Shown here piece after piece: positions 49,219-58,194 of a DNA stretch of 64,000 bases (the first letter of the stretch is position 1; each line of letters starts with the position of its first letter). The DNA lies in contig NZ_CP103833.1 of assembly GCF_029774155.1 (NCBI RefSeq), positions 1,302,001 through 1,366,000 on the forward strand. Direction: 5' to 3'. The notes beneath the pieces were generated by a model. The model was not told where the DNA came from. It saw only the letters and a program-made list of their open reading frames with translations, and ran no database searches. The translations under genes were made by a program, and so were the position numbers. The DNA comes from Actinobacillus arthritidis. GTDB lineage: Bacteria > Pseudomonadota > Gammaproteobacteria > Enterobacterales > Pasteurellaceae.

Positions 49219-49836
49219 CTAACTAGCTAAACCAAAGAATTGCTGAATCCCTACCAGTAAATTATTTACCGCCACAGCAGCAAGAATTAATCCCATCACA
49301 CGACTGATAACCGAAGCCCCTACACTGCCGATAATATTTTGAATTCTACTTGTCGCGAGAAGTAAAAAGTAGGTGATGACTAGTACCGCTAACATAATAA
49401 GCGTGGTAATAAATTGATCCATTAGACTAAAACGATGATTATCGGTTAATAAAACGATTGCCATCATTGCACCGGGAGAGGCGATGGAAGGAACAGCAAG
49501 CGGATAAACCGCCAATTCACTTAAGTTGGTTTGCATTTTGATTTCGTTTTCCGGTTTACCTTCCCCGAAAATCATGGTTAAAGCAAAGATAAGTAGCACC
49601 AAACCACCAGCAATTTGGAAGGCGGAAAGTGGAATTTGCATCATCTCAAATAAGGATTGCACAGCAACCAAAAAGAATAGCAAGATAATTGTTGCAATCC
49701 CGACTGCTTTTAAAGCGACTTTATTTCGTTCTGCTGAGGAAAGATGATTTGTTTTAGCTAAATAGACGGGAATCGAACCAATCGGATCAATTACCGCCCA
49801 TAATACGACAAACTGTACAATTAATGAATCAAACAC
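49219..49836 (-). CDS. MarC (UPF0056) family membrane protein
   Basis: 205-aa inner-membrane protein with about six helices, of the MarC/YchE/YhgN family. Family signatures are VLWAVIDPIGSIPVYLAKT, FQIAGGLVLLIFALTMIFG and AVYPLAVPSIASPGAMMAIVLL, followed by VISRVMGLILAAVAVNNLLVGI. Function is unknown; the early link to antibiotic resistance was not upheld. It is convergent with fghA and lies about 140 bp past the rplI stop on the same strand. Confidence 0.88.
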   Translation of the reverse strand: MFDSLIVQFVVLWAVIDPIGSIPVYLAKTNHLSSAERNKVALKAVGIATIILLFFLVAVQSLFEMMQIPLSAFQIAGGLVLLIFALTMIFGEGKPENEIKMQTNLSELAVYPLAVPSIASPGAMMAIVLLTDNHRFSLMDQFITTLIMLAVLVITYFLLLATSRIQNIIGSVGASVISRVMGLILAAVAVNNLLVGIQQFFGLAS

Positions 49837-49933
49837 AGTAAAATTCCAAATAAATCACCTAGTTATTGGGTAAATTAACAGAATTTTTGATTTCGTCAAG
49901 GCGGAAAAAACACTATTTGGAAGGAAGAAATAA

Positions 49934-49960
49934 AAATACCCAGCTATTAGCTGGGTATTT
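49934..49960 (-). terminator. Terminator of the rpsF-priB-rpsR-rplI operon
   Basis: AAATACCCAGCT pairs with AGCTGGGTATTT around ATT, beyond the rplI stop. Confidence 0.88.
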
Positions 49961-49978
49961 AAGAATTACTTTTATAAA

Positions 49979-50429
49979 TTATTCAGCAACTACGTTTACT
50001 GTAACTACTGCATTTACTTCAGGGTGTAAGTGAACTTTAACTTCGTGTTCGCCAGTTGTACGAAGTGGACCTTCGCCTAAACGAACTTCAGATTTAGCTA
50101 CTTCAACACCTGCTTGCTGTTAATGCATCAGCGATATCTTTTGCAGAGATAGAACCGAATAAACGGCCATCGTCACCTGCTGTTGCAGATACAGATACTG
50201 TCGCGATTTCAGCAATCTTAGTCGCACGAGCTTGTGTTGCTGATAATGCTTCTGCTGCTTTAGCTTCTAATTCAGCACGACGTGCTTCGAAGTGAGCAAT
50301 ATTTGCCGCTGTTGCCATAACTGCTTTACCTTGTGGGATTAAGAAGTTACGTGCAAAACCTGATTTAACAGTTACTTGATCGCCCACAGAACCTAAGTGA
50401 GCAACTTTATCTAATAAAATAACTTGCAT
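49979..50429 (-). CDS. rplI: 50S ribosomal protein L9 (apparent frameshift)
   Basis: L9 binds 23S rRNA and reaches over the ribosome surface. The N-domain [37 protein letters not shown] and the long helix are intact to ADALTA. An extra A near 50114 then shifts the frame. Removing it (GCAGCA for GCAAGCA) gives [37 protein letters not shown] in essence and ends at the TAA at 49979, about 149 aa, the normal size. Last gene of its operon. GAGAGG precedes the ATG. L9 is dispensable in many bacteria, so a true mutation would be tolerated, but an error is likelier. Confidence 0.93.
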
Positions 50430-50446
50430 TGTACTCGACCTCTCTA

Positions 50447-50997
<551 letters not shown>

Positions 50998-51023
<26 letters not shown>

Positions 51024-51371
51024 CTTCAGCTACCGCTTCAGCAACTTTGCTTTCTTTAGCTTCACCATTGGTGAAGCTTCAGTTACTGCCGCTTTAGTGT
51101 GAACGATTAAGTTACGAAGAACTGCATCGTTATAACGGAAGTTAGTTTCTAACTCGTCGATTACACTTTGAGGTGCTTCTACATTCATTAACACGTAGTG
51201 TGCTTTGTGAAGTTTGTTGATTGGGTATGCTAATTGACGACGACCCCAATCTTCTAAGCGATGAACTTGACCGCCAGCTTCTTTTACAGATGCTGTATAA
51301 CGTTCAATCATTGCTGGTACTTGTTCGCTTTGGTCCGGGTGAACCATAAAAACGATTTCGTAGTGACGCAT
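50998..51371 (-). CDS. rpsF: 30S ribosomal protein S6 (apparent frameshift in the tail)
   Basis: S6 binds 16S rRNA with S18. [25 protein letters not shown], the [30 protein letters not shown] core and [16 protein letters not shown] are intact. Near 51060 one G is missing (GAAGCT for GAAGGCT), which replaces the acidic tail by a basic one and stops at 51030. The repaired tail, [21 protein letters not shown], is a typical S6 C-terminus ending at 50998 (124 aa). The tail is not essential for folding, but its regular form after repair favours a sequencing error. First gene of the operon. Confidence 0.95.
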
Positions 51372-51456
51372 TGACTATCCTTACGGGTTAGCGACCTCCA
51401 ACTTTAGCCAGTCACCAGCTTGTGGAAGCAAGGATTAAAAACAAATGTGACTGATT
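51372..51456 (-). promoter_or_regulatory. rpsF leader, possible S6:S18 autoregulatory element
   Basis: Transcript leader before rpsF. GTGACTGGCTA can pair with TAGTCA and, across the start codon, GTCAC, enclosing an ACCCGT segment. S6:S18 leader elements known in many bacteria present a CCG bulge in a stem at this place. The fold was drawn by eye. Confidence 0.55.
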
Positions 51457-51462
51457 TTTGGG

Positions 51463-51490
51463 ATTATACTGAAAAAAGTGCATTTTGCAA
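51463..51490 (-). promoter_or_regulatory. rpsF operon promoter
   Basis: On the minus strand -35 TTGCAA (51485-51490), 16-bp spacer, perfect -10 TATAAT (51463-51468). Confidence 0.7.
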
Positions 51491-51568
51491 GCGACAAGTG
51501 CCGTTTTTAGTAAAAAACTAACAACATTGCCAGCTTGTTTTAAAGTTTATTTATACAGAAGAATAAAG

Positions 51569-51590
51569 TATAATACGCAAACGTTTGCTT
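51569..51590 (+). promoter_or_regulatory. purD -10 element and PurR operator
   Basis: Perfect -10 TATAAT (51569-51574) followed directly by ACGCAAACGTTTGCTT (51575-51590), a near-perfect match to the PurR palindrome ACGCAAACGTTTGCGT. Binding there would cover the start site. Confidence 0.88.
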
Positions 51591-51613
51591 TTGTTAATTT
51601 ATAAGGAATCCAA

Positions 51614-52897
51614 ATGAATGTATTAATTATTGGTAACGGTGGTCGTGAACACGCTTTAGCTTGGAAAGTTCGTCAATCGCCTTTAGTCAAAAAAGTTTTT
51701 GTCGCACCGGGGAATGCCGGTACCGCACTGGAAGAAGGTATCGAAAATGTGGCAATCGCCGCAACCGATGTTCCTGCATTAGTGGCTTTTGCGAAAGAAA
51801 ACCAAATTGGCTTAACGATTGTTGGACCGGAAGCACCGCTCGTTATCGGTGTAGTAGATGCATTCCGTGCTAACGGCTTAAAAATCTTTGGCCCAACTCA
51901 AGCGGCACAGTTAGAAGGTTCAAAAGCGTTTACAAAGGATTTCTTAGCTCGTCATCAAATTCCGACTGCTGAATATCAGAACTTCACAGAAATTGAGCCG
52001 GCACTTGCTTATTTAAAACAAAAAGGTGCGCCGATTGTAATTAAAGCGGACGGTTTAGGCGCCGGTAAGGGCGTAATTGTTGCGATGACGCTTGAAGAAG
52101 CGGAAGAAGCAGTCAAAGATATGCTATCGGGCAACGCATTCGGCGAAGCCGGTAGCCGTGTGGTTATCGAAGAATTTTTAGATGGTGAAGAGGCCAGTTT
52201 TATCGTAATGGTAGACGGTAAAAACGTTGAGCCGATGGCAACTAGTCAAGATCACAAGCGTGTTGGCGAAGGTGATAAAGGTTTAAATACCGGTGGTATG
52301 GGTGCTTATTCACCAGCACCGGTTGTTACACAAGAAATTCATAATCGTGTTATGCAAGAAGTCATTTACCCAACAGTAAGAGGTATGGCGGCGGAAGGCA
52401 ATCCGTATACTGGTTTCCTCTATGCCGGTTTAATGATTATGCCGAACGGACAACCAAAAGTTATCGAGTTTAACTGCCGTTTCGGCGATCCGGAAACACA
52501 GCCGATTATGATGCGTTTAGAATCGGATCTTGTACAACTTTGTTTAGCGACTTGTGACGAAAAACTTGATACGGTTAAATCGAAATGGTGTGAACAAGCC
52601 GCATTAGGCATCGTGTTAGGCGCGGAAGGCTATCCGGGCGATTATCGTAAAGGCGATGAAATCAGTGGTATTCCAACTCAAGCACAAAAATCACAGAAAG
52701 TCTTCCTTGCCGGTGTTGAGCAAAAAGACGGAAAATTAGTGACAAACGGTGGCCGTGTTTTATGTGCAACCGCATTAGGTAATTCTGTATTTGATGCACA
52801 GCGACAAGCGTTACAACTTGCCGAACAAATTCAATGGCAAGGTCGCTTCTACCGTCGTGATATCGGCTATCGAGCGGTAGCAAGAGAAAAAGCATAA
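51614..52897 (+). CDS. purD: Phosphoribosylamine-glycine ligase
   Basis: 427-aa ATP-grasp enzyme of purine synthesis, joining phosphoribosylamine and glycine to GAR. MNVLIIGNGGREHALAWKVRQSP is the standard start. The ATP-grasp part shows IVIKADGLGAGKGVIVA, VVIEEFLDGEEASFIVMVDG, the family signature RFGDPETQPIM, and the C-terminal RFYRRDIGYRA. AAGGAA precedes the ATG. A PurR operator overlaps its promoter. It is divergent from the rpsF operon and not next to purH here. Confidence 0.97.
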   Translation: MNVLIIGNGGREHALAWKVRQSPLVKKVFVAPGNAGTALEEGIENVAIAATDVPALVAFAKENQIGLTIVGPEAPLVIGVVDAFRANGLKIFGPTQAAQLEGSKAFTKDFLARHQIPTAEYQNFTEIEPALAYLKQKGAPIVIKADGLGAGKGVIVAMTLEEAEEAVKDMLSGNAFGEAGSRVVIEEFLDGEEASFIVMVDGKNVEPMATSQDHKRVGEGDKGLNTGGMGAYSPAPVVTQEIHNRVMQEVIYPTVRGMAAEGNPYTGFLYAGLMIMPNGQPKVIEFNCRFGDPETQPIMMRLESDLVQLCLATCDEKLDTVKSKWCEQAALGIVLGAEGYPGDYRKGDEISGIPTQAQKSQKVFLAGVEQKDGKLVTNGGRVLCATALGNSVFDAQRQALQLAEQIQWQGRFYRRDIGYRAVAREKA

Positions 52898-52924
52898 TTT
52901 GCTTTTATGCTCATAGTAAAAAAT

Positions 52925-52970
52925 TAAGCGGTCTAATTTGCAAAACTTTTTGTAAATTAGGCCGCTTGTT
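52925..52970. terminator. Inverted uptake-signal terminator between purD and pnuC
   Basis: AAGCGGTCTAATTT faces AAATTAGGCCGCTT across a loop of about 16 nt. It sits between convergent genes. Confidence 0.75.
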
Positions 52971-52988
52971 ATTAGCTAGCTAAGAATA

Positions 52989-53684
52989 TTAACGCTGAGC
53001 ATTTTTCTCTAACTGTGTCCAGTTATAGAAACCGTAAAGCGAGTTAAGTAGATATGCACCATACATTAAATACATCGCCGGTGTTTCCGCCCATAAAGCG
53101 ATGGATAACACATTGAGTACAATCCACAATAACCATTGTTCACGATAACGTAAAATCATCAATAATTGTGCCGCTACCGTAGTGATAGTCGTCACACCGT
53201 CTAAACCGGTTGAACTGCCACCCGCCGCTTTGAGTGCTTGAATAAATAGTAAAGTACCGATACTAATCGCCGCTAATAAAACAATCCACCCTTTGACAGT
53301 TAACGATTTAGCAATAACTGCACCACCACCTTGGCTATCTTTTTGCATATTCGCTTGCCATACGAAGTAGCCGATAAACTGTGCTGGTAAATACACATAA
53401 AGTACGCTATTCATTTCACCAATAAAATTATTGCCCCACGCGACATAAAAGTAGGTGTAAGCAAAAATTAAACCAAATAAATAGTTACTCACTTTTCCCT
53501 TACTGACCAATACAACACAGATAATGCCGGCAATCCCTGAAATCATTGCTAAAATAGAATCCGGTGCTTGTACATAAGCCCAGACTTGGGCGGCAATAAA
53601 GGCAACAAGCCAAATCACTTCAAAAGGCTTCCAGCCGGAAAGCTCTTGTTTAACAAAATTTGAAACTGTTTGTGTATTCATCAT
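52989..53684 (-). CDS. pnuC: Nicotinamide riboside transporter PnuC
   Basis: 231-aa seven-helix inner-membrane protein that takes up nicotinamide riboside, the NAD precursor that V-factor-dependent Pasteurellaceae need. Signatures are GWKPFEVIWLVAFIAAQVWAY, VSKGKVSNYLFGLIFAYTYFYVAWGNNFIGEM, and the later LLMILRYREQWLLWIVLNVLSIALW with the substrate-binding Trp/Asn pattern. GGAGG lies before a double ATG; either codon (53684 or 53681) could be used. It stands alone, convergent with purD. Confidence 0.93.
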   Translation of the reverse strand: MMNTQTVSNFVKQELSGWKPFEVIWLVAFIAAQVWAYVQAPDSILAMISGIAGIICVVLVSKGKVSNYLFGLIFAYTYFYVAWGNNFIGEMNSVLYVYLPAQFIGYFVWQANMQKDSQGGGAVIAKSLTVKGWIVLLAAISIGTLLFIQALKAAGGSSTGLDGVTTITTVAAQLLMILRYREQWLLWIVLNVLSIALWAETPAMYLMYGAYLLNSLYGFYNWTQLEKNAQR

Positions 53685-53772
53685 ACATCCTCCAAATATA
53701 ATAAAAACTGCTTTATTCTAAGTTAAAATAAGCATTTATGTAAAATATAAATTACAATATAAGTGTTTATAT

Positions 53773-53802
53773 AAAAAAATAGGGCTGTTTTACAGCCCTA
53801 TT
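53773..53802 (-). terminator. Terminator after yfgM
   Basis: AATAGGGCTGT pairs with ACAGCCCTATT around a T loop, with a T-run on the minus strand. Confidence 0.85.
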
Positions 53803-53804
53803 CG

Positions 53805-54428
53805 TTATAGATTATTTAAACGCACATCAATCAGTAACTTATCTTGACTTGATGCAATACTTTTCGCTTTTTCATAAACACCTTTTGCGGATGCCTTATC
53901 ACCTTTTGCTACTAAAATATCGCCGGTTAATACTAGCTTACGTTGTTCCCATACTTGATCAGTTATTTGACCTAATGTTGCAAGTGCATCATCATAACCC
54001 TTTAGCTGATAATCAATCATAGCTAAACGGAAACGAATCAATGTCTGTAAAGTAACATCAGAGGTCGCAGTCAGTGCATTTTGTAAAGTCGTTTTTGCTG
54101 TTGCAAAATCGGCTTTTTCCACCGCTTGTTTAGCAGATTCTAATTGACTGAATACCGCATAGCTTGAGTCTTTATTTTCACTAATAAACTTTTCTACAAG
54201 CGGTGTATTCTTAGCCGGATCTTGCAAATAACTTTCCATAACATTTTGGTAAGCGGCTGAAGTTTGTTGTGCTGTTTCTAACTGATGATTTTTCCAGAAA
54301 TTCCAACCGAAAGTTGTCGCACAAGCAATAAAAACCGCCACTACAATTGGTGTACCATTTTCTTTAAACCAGCTTTTTGCTTCTTCAAACTGCTGTTCTT
54401 CCGTTTTATTTAAATATTCGTTACTCAT
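53805..54428 (-). CDS. yfgM: YfgM family ancillary SecYEG/periplasmic chaperone protein
   Basis: 207-aa inner-membrane protein of the YfgM family. A short cytosolic start (YLNKTEEQQFEEAKSWFKENGTP) leads to one membrane helix (IVVAVFIACATTFGWNFW), then a periplasmic TPR-like helical domain (TLIRFRLAMIDYQLKGYDDALATLGQI, AKGDKASAKGVYEKAKSIA). In E. coli the protein associates with SecYEG and PpiD. It follows hisS by 14 nt in the conserved rodZ-ispG-hisS-yfgM order. bamB, which usually follows, is absent here. Confidence 0.9.
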   Translation of the reverse strand: MSNEYLNKTEEQQFEEAKSWFKENGTPIVVAVFIACATTFGWNFWKNHQLETAQQTSAAYQNVMESYLQDPAKNTPLVEKFISENKDSSYAVFSQLESAKQAVEKADFATAKTTLQNALTATSDVTLQTLIRFRLAMIDYQLKGYDDALATLGQITDQVWEQRKLVLTGDILVAKGDKASAKGVYEKAKSIASSQDKLLIDVRLNNL

Positions 54429-54442
54429 TCATTTTTCCTAAT

Positions 54443-55714
54443 TTAAAAACGTTTTGTCAGTTCTGAAATTAAATCCGCTTGTGCAATAGTAACCTGTTCT
54501 GCACCGCTTTGTAGATCTTTTACCACCACTTTTTGCTCAGTAACTTCGCTTTCACCAATAACTAACGCAATTTGTGCTTCTACTTTATCTGCACGCTTGA
54601 ATTGCTTTTTGAAATTACCGCCGGAGCAATGTGTCATCACGCGTAATTGCGGTAATTCACTACGAATTTGTTCCGCAATTTGGAACGCATTTAAAGTTGC
54701 CCCTTCGCCTGAATAAACAACATACACATCAACTGCTTTCGGTAGGTTGATCTCTTTATTCACTTCTTGAACAAGTAGCACTAAACGCTCTAAGCCCATT
54801 GCAAAACCAACACCTTGCGTTGCGTGGCCGCCAAGCTGTTCAACTAAGCCGTCATAGCGACCACCACCACAGACCGTACCTTGAGAACCTAATGCGGAAG
54901 TCACCCATTCAAACACAGTTTTATTGTAGTAATCTAAACCACGTACCAATTTTGGGTTCACTTCATAAGCAATACCCATTGCATCTAATAAACTACAAAG
55001 TTGCGTGAAATGTTCACGACTATCATCATCTAAGTAATCTAATAATCTCGGCGCATCATTGAGGACTTCTTGTAACGCTTGATTTTTAGTATCAAGAATA
55101 CGTAACGGGTTTTTTACTAAACGCTCTTTTTCTTCATCGTTCATTAAAGCGGTATGATTTTCTAAGAATTTTACCAATGCCGAACGATAATTCGCACGAG
55201 CTTCAAGTGAACCGATTGAGTTTAACTGTAAAGAAACGTGTTGATCGATGCCCAATTCTTTCCATAAACGTGCCGTAAGAATAATTAATTCCGCATCAAT
55301 TTCCGGATTTGGAATACCGAAAATTTCTACACCGGCTTGGTGGAATTGACGATAACGCCCTTTTTGCGGACGCTCATGACGGAACATTGGTCCCATATAC
55401 CATAAACGTTGTTCATTATTATAGATCCAACCACGTTCAATCGCCGCACGCACACAACCTGCCGTTCCTTCCGGACGAAGCGTTAATTGTTCGTCATTAT
55501 CCCAGAATGTGTACATTTCTTTTGAAACTACATCCGTTACTTCGCCAATCGCACGTGCGAAAAGTGGTGTACTTTCTACAATCGGCATACGCACTTCAGA
55601 ATAACCATAACCGGCTAATACATTACGTACTTTATTTTCAATCCATTGCCACAATGGCGATTCTGTTGGAGAGCAATCGTTCATCCCACGGATTGCTTGA
55701 ATATTTTTAGCCAC
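54443..55714 (-). CDS. hisS: Histidyl-tRNA synthetase
   Basis: 423-aa class II synthetase. Motif 2 region [27 protein letters not shown], the histidine-specific [15 protein letters not shown] and [14 protein letters not shown], motif 3 [13 protein letters not shown], and the C-terminal anticodon-binding domain ([26 protein letters not shown]) are all present. It starts with GTG at 55714, preceded by AAAGGGA. It lies between ispG and yfgM on the same strand. Confidence 0.97.
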   Translation of the reverse strand: MAKNIQAIRGMNDCSPTESPLWQWIENKVRNVLAGYGYSEVRMPIVESTPLFARAIGEVTDVVSKEMYTFWDNDEQLTLRPEGTAGCVRAAIERGWIYNNEQRLWYMGPMFRHERPQKGRYRQFHQAGVEIFGIPNPEIDAELIILTARLWKELGIDQHVSLQLNSIGSLEARANYRSALVKFLENHTALMNDEEKERLVKNPLRILDTKNQALQEVLNDAPRLLDYLDDDSREHFTQLCSLLDAMGIAYEVNPKLVRGLDYYNKTVFEWVTSALGSQGTVCGGGRYDGLVEQLGGHATQGVGFAMGLERLVLLVQEVNKEINLPKAVDVYVVYSGEGATLNAFQIAEQIRSELPQLRVMTHCSGGNFKKQFKRADKVEAQIALVIGESEVTEQKVVVKDLQSGAEQVTIAQADLISELTKRF

Positions 55715-55740
55715 TTTATTTTCCCTTTATTATGCTAAAA

Positions 55741-55837
55741 CCACGGATAACAGAATGTAATACGGCTGTAACCTTTTGCAGAAAATTAACCGCTTATTGC
55801 CACAATTTCCGTAAAACTCATATAACCCGTGGTGACT
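55741..55837. repeat. Intergenic CCACGGAT...CCCGTGGT repeat, copy 4
   Basis: The hisS-ispG gap begins with CCACGGATAACAGAAT and ends with ACCCGTGGTGAC. The ends are related to the motif at 26501, 28142 and 29490, more diverged. An uptake-signal-like AACCGCTT lies between. Confidence 0.35.
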
Positions 55838-55841
55838 AAAC

Positions 55842-56953
55842 TTAAATTTGTTCGATTTGAATTCGATTATGTTGCTCGGCAACTCTTGCTCGAATTTTTG
55901 CTTCTAATTGGTCAATGAGTTTTTCATTATCAAAACGCTCTTTTTGGCGAACGCCATCAAGATAGAAGCCACTCATTTTATTAGAACCGGTCACACCGAG
56001 ATCTGATACAAGTGCTTCACCCGGGCCGTTTACCACACAACCAATAATTGATACGTCCATTGGGGTTAAGATATCTTCCAAACGTTGTTCTAAGGCGTTT
56101 ACCGTTGCAATCACATCAATTTCCTGACGAGAGCAAGTCGGACAAGCGATAAAGTTAATTCCACGAGAACGGATACGTAACGATTTTAAAATATCGAAAC
56201 CGACTTTAACTTCTTCCACTGGATCGGCCGCAAGTGAAATACGTAATGTATCGCCGATACCTTCTGACAGCAGTAATCCTAAACCAATTGCAGATTTAAC
56301 CGAACCCGCTCTCGCACCACCAGCTTCAGTAATACCTAAATGCAATGGCTGGACAATTTGTTTTGCTAAAAGACGGTAAGATTCAACCGCGAGAAACACA
56401 TCTGAGGCTTTTACACTCACTTTGAAATTCTCAAAGTTAAAGCGGTCTAAAATATCTACGTGACGTAACGCTGATTCCAACAATGCCTGTGGTGTCGGCT
56501 CACCGTATTTCTCTTGTAAATCACGCTCAAGTGAGCCAGCATTTACACCAATTCTAATTGGAATATTTTTATCTTTCGCACAATCAACCACAGCACGAAT
56601 ACGCTCTTCATTACCGATATTACCCGGATTTATACGTAAACAATCGACACCATATTCCGCCACTTTTAATGCAATACGATAATCAAAATGAATATCCGCC
56701 ACAAGCGGCACATTCACTTGCTGTTTAATGACTTTAAAAGCTTCCGCGCATCCATTGTTGGTACAGAAACTCGGACAATATCCGCACCGACACGCTCAAG
56801 TGCTTGAATTTGAGCAACCGTTGCTTCTACGTCCGTGGTACGAGTATTTGTCATCGATTGCACGGAAATCGGTGCATCACCGCCGACTGCAACATTACCG
56901 ACCCAAATCTTTTTCGATTCACGACGTTTAATTGGAGATTGATGAGCTGACAT
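55842..56953 (-). CDS. ispG: 4-hydroxy-3-methylbut-2-enyl-diphosphate synthase IspG (apparent frameshift)
   Basis: [4Fe-4S] enzyme of the MEP isoprenoid pathway, fed electrons by flavodoxin. The N-part shows [28 protein letters not shown], and the C-part has [25 protein letters not shown] and the cluster Cys in [10 protein letters not shown] and [13 protein letters not shown] missing G near 56747 (GCGCGG for GCGGCGG) breaks [17 protein letters not shown]. Repair gives about 370 aa, the usual length. The MEP pathway is expected to be the only isoprenoid source here, so an intact gene is expected. ATG 56953 has AAGGA upstream; TTG 56959 is unnecessary. Confidence 0.93.
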
Positions 56954-56962
56954 TTCCAATCC

Positions 56963-57934
56963 TTATTGTGCTAAAGGTAATTTAATACGGGCAACACGAC
57001 CATCAATTTTTAATGGTACTTCTTGACCTTTATAGTAAAGTTTCACATTTGCCGGTGCACCAATGGTTAAACGGTATTGTTCATTACCATTAAAAGTAAG
57101 CACTTCACCATTAGCATATAATTTCTCCGCTAGGCTTTTCTTGTTTTTTGCACCTTTTACCGTAATCCAGCTTTCTTTACCGGTAATTTCAATTCTTAAC
57201 TCGTCATTGCTTACTGCCGCCTGTTGAGCTTCTGTCGCATTTTCTGCTGAAGGCTGTTGTAATACATTGACATTCTCAGCTTGCGTTTCTGTAGCTGTGG
57301 CTACTGGCAGTTCTGTTGTTACCGTTGCTGTATTTTCAGTTGTCGGAACCACTGGAGTAGTCTCAGTTTTTGGTGCTTCTACAGGCTGTACAGCTGTTGT
57401 AACCGGTTGAACACTATTATTTACGACAGGTTCGGTAGCTGGAGGAGTTTGTACTGTTGTCGTATTGTTTTCTAACGGCATTGCAGTAGTGCTAACGATA
57501 TGCTCTCTAGTTTCTTGCTCTTTTTGATAATCCTGCCACCACCATAGTAATGTCATACCTATCGCACCGAGTAATACAAGAATCGTTAAATATTTAACCC
57601 ATTGTGTTTGTGATTTTTGTACGACTTTTGCTGAAGATGTTTTTACTGCCTCTTTAGGAATGATCACTTCACCATAATTGACACTTGATACCAATTCTTC
57701 TGGTAAATGCAAGAAACGTAAGTAATTACGCACATAACCACGCACAAAAGTTGGGGCAACATTCTGCAGAATAAAAATATCGTTCTCTAAAGATTCAATA
57801 TGAGACTTTTTCAGATTGGTTTTTTTCGCCACATCCTCAATGCTTAAATGTAAAGACTCACGTGTAGCTCTTAGCTTTTGTCCTAACGAGTGAATGTCTT
57901 GATTTTCTTGCGTAGGCGTTTTTGATTCGGTCAT
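56963..57934 (-). CDS. rodZ: Cytoskeleton protein RodZ
   Basis: 323-aa morphogenesis protein linking MreB to the membrane. The N-terminal HTH is SLGQKLRATRESLHLSIEDVAKKTNLKKSHIESLENDIF. A membrane helix YLTILVLLGAIGMTLLWWW lies near residues 113-131. A long Thr/Pro/Val-rich linker leads to the C-terminal periplasmic DUF4115 domain (LRIEITGKESWITVKGAKNK). It begins the conserved rodZ-ispG-hisS-yfgM cluster, 9 nt before the ispG start. Linker length and composition vary widely in the family. Confidence 0.93.
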   Translation of the reverse strand: MTESKTPTQENQDIHSLGQKLRATRESLHLSIEDVAKKTNLKKSHIESLENDIFILQNVAPTFVRGYVRNYLRFLHLPEELVSSVNYGEVIIPKEAVKTSSAKVVQKSQTQWVKYLTILVLLGAIGMTLLWWWQDYQKEQETREHIVSTTAMPLENNTTTVQTPPATEPVVNNSVQPVTTAVQPVEAPKTETTPVVPTTENTATVTTELPVATATETQAENVNVLQQPSAENATEAQQAAVSNDELRIEITGKESWITVKGAKNKKSLAEKLYANGEVLTFNGNEQYRLTIGAPANVKLYYKGQEVPLKIDGRVARIKLPLAQ

Positions 57935-58194
57935 AACGATGCTCTTGATTAAAAAATTACAAAAAATTACTCGGAAGTTTAAAGATGTAATGCCTGTTTT
58001 GCAATCTTAACTCGCCATTTTGACAAAAATTTTTATACAAGCGGTCTTTTTTTCAAGAATTTAGGATAAAGCGTAAAATAATTCTTCAAATCTCTGATAT
58101 AAACCAAAGATTATCAGAATAAAAAGCGTAGAATATTTACTTATTGGCACAATATTTAGCCGATAACATGACATACTAAAAATTGGTACTCAAG

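Noticed and set aside
53700..53780. NadR-type operator upstream of pnuC
   Set aside because: The segment is very AT-rich and gives only loose TGTTTA half matches; no convincing palindrome.
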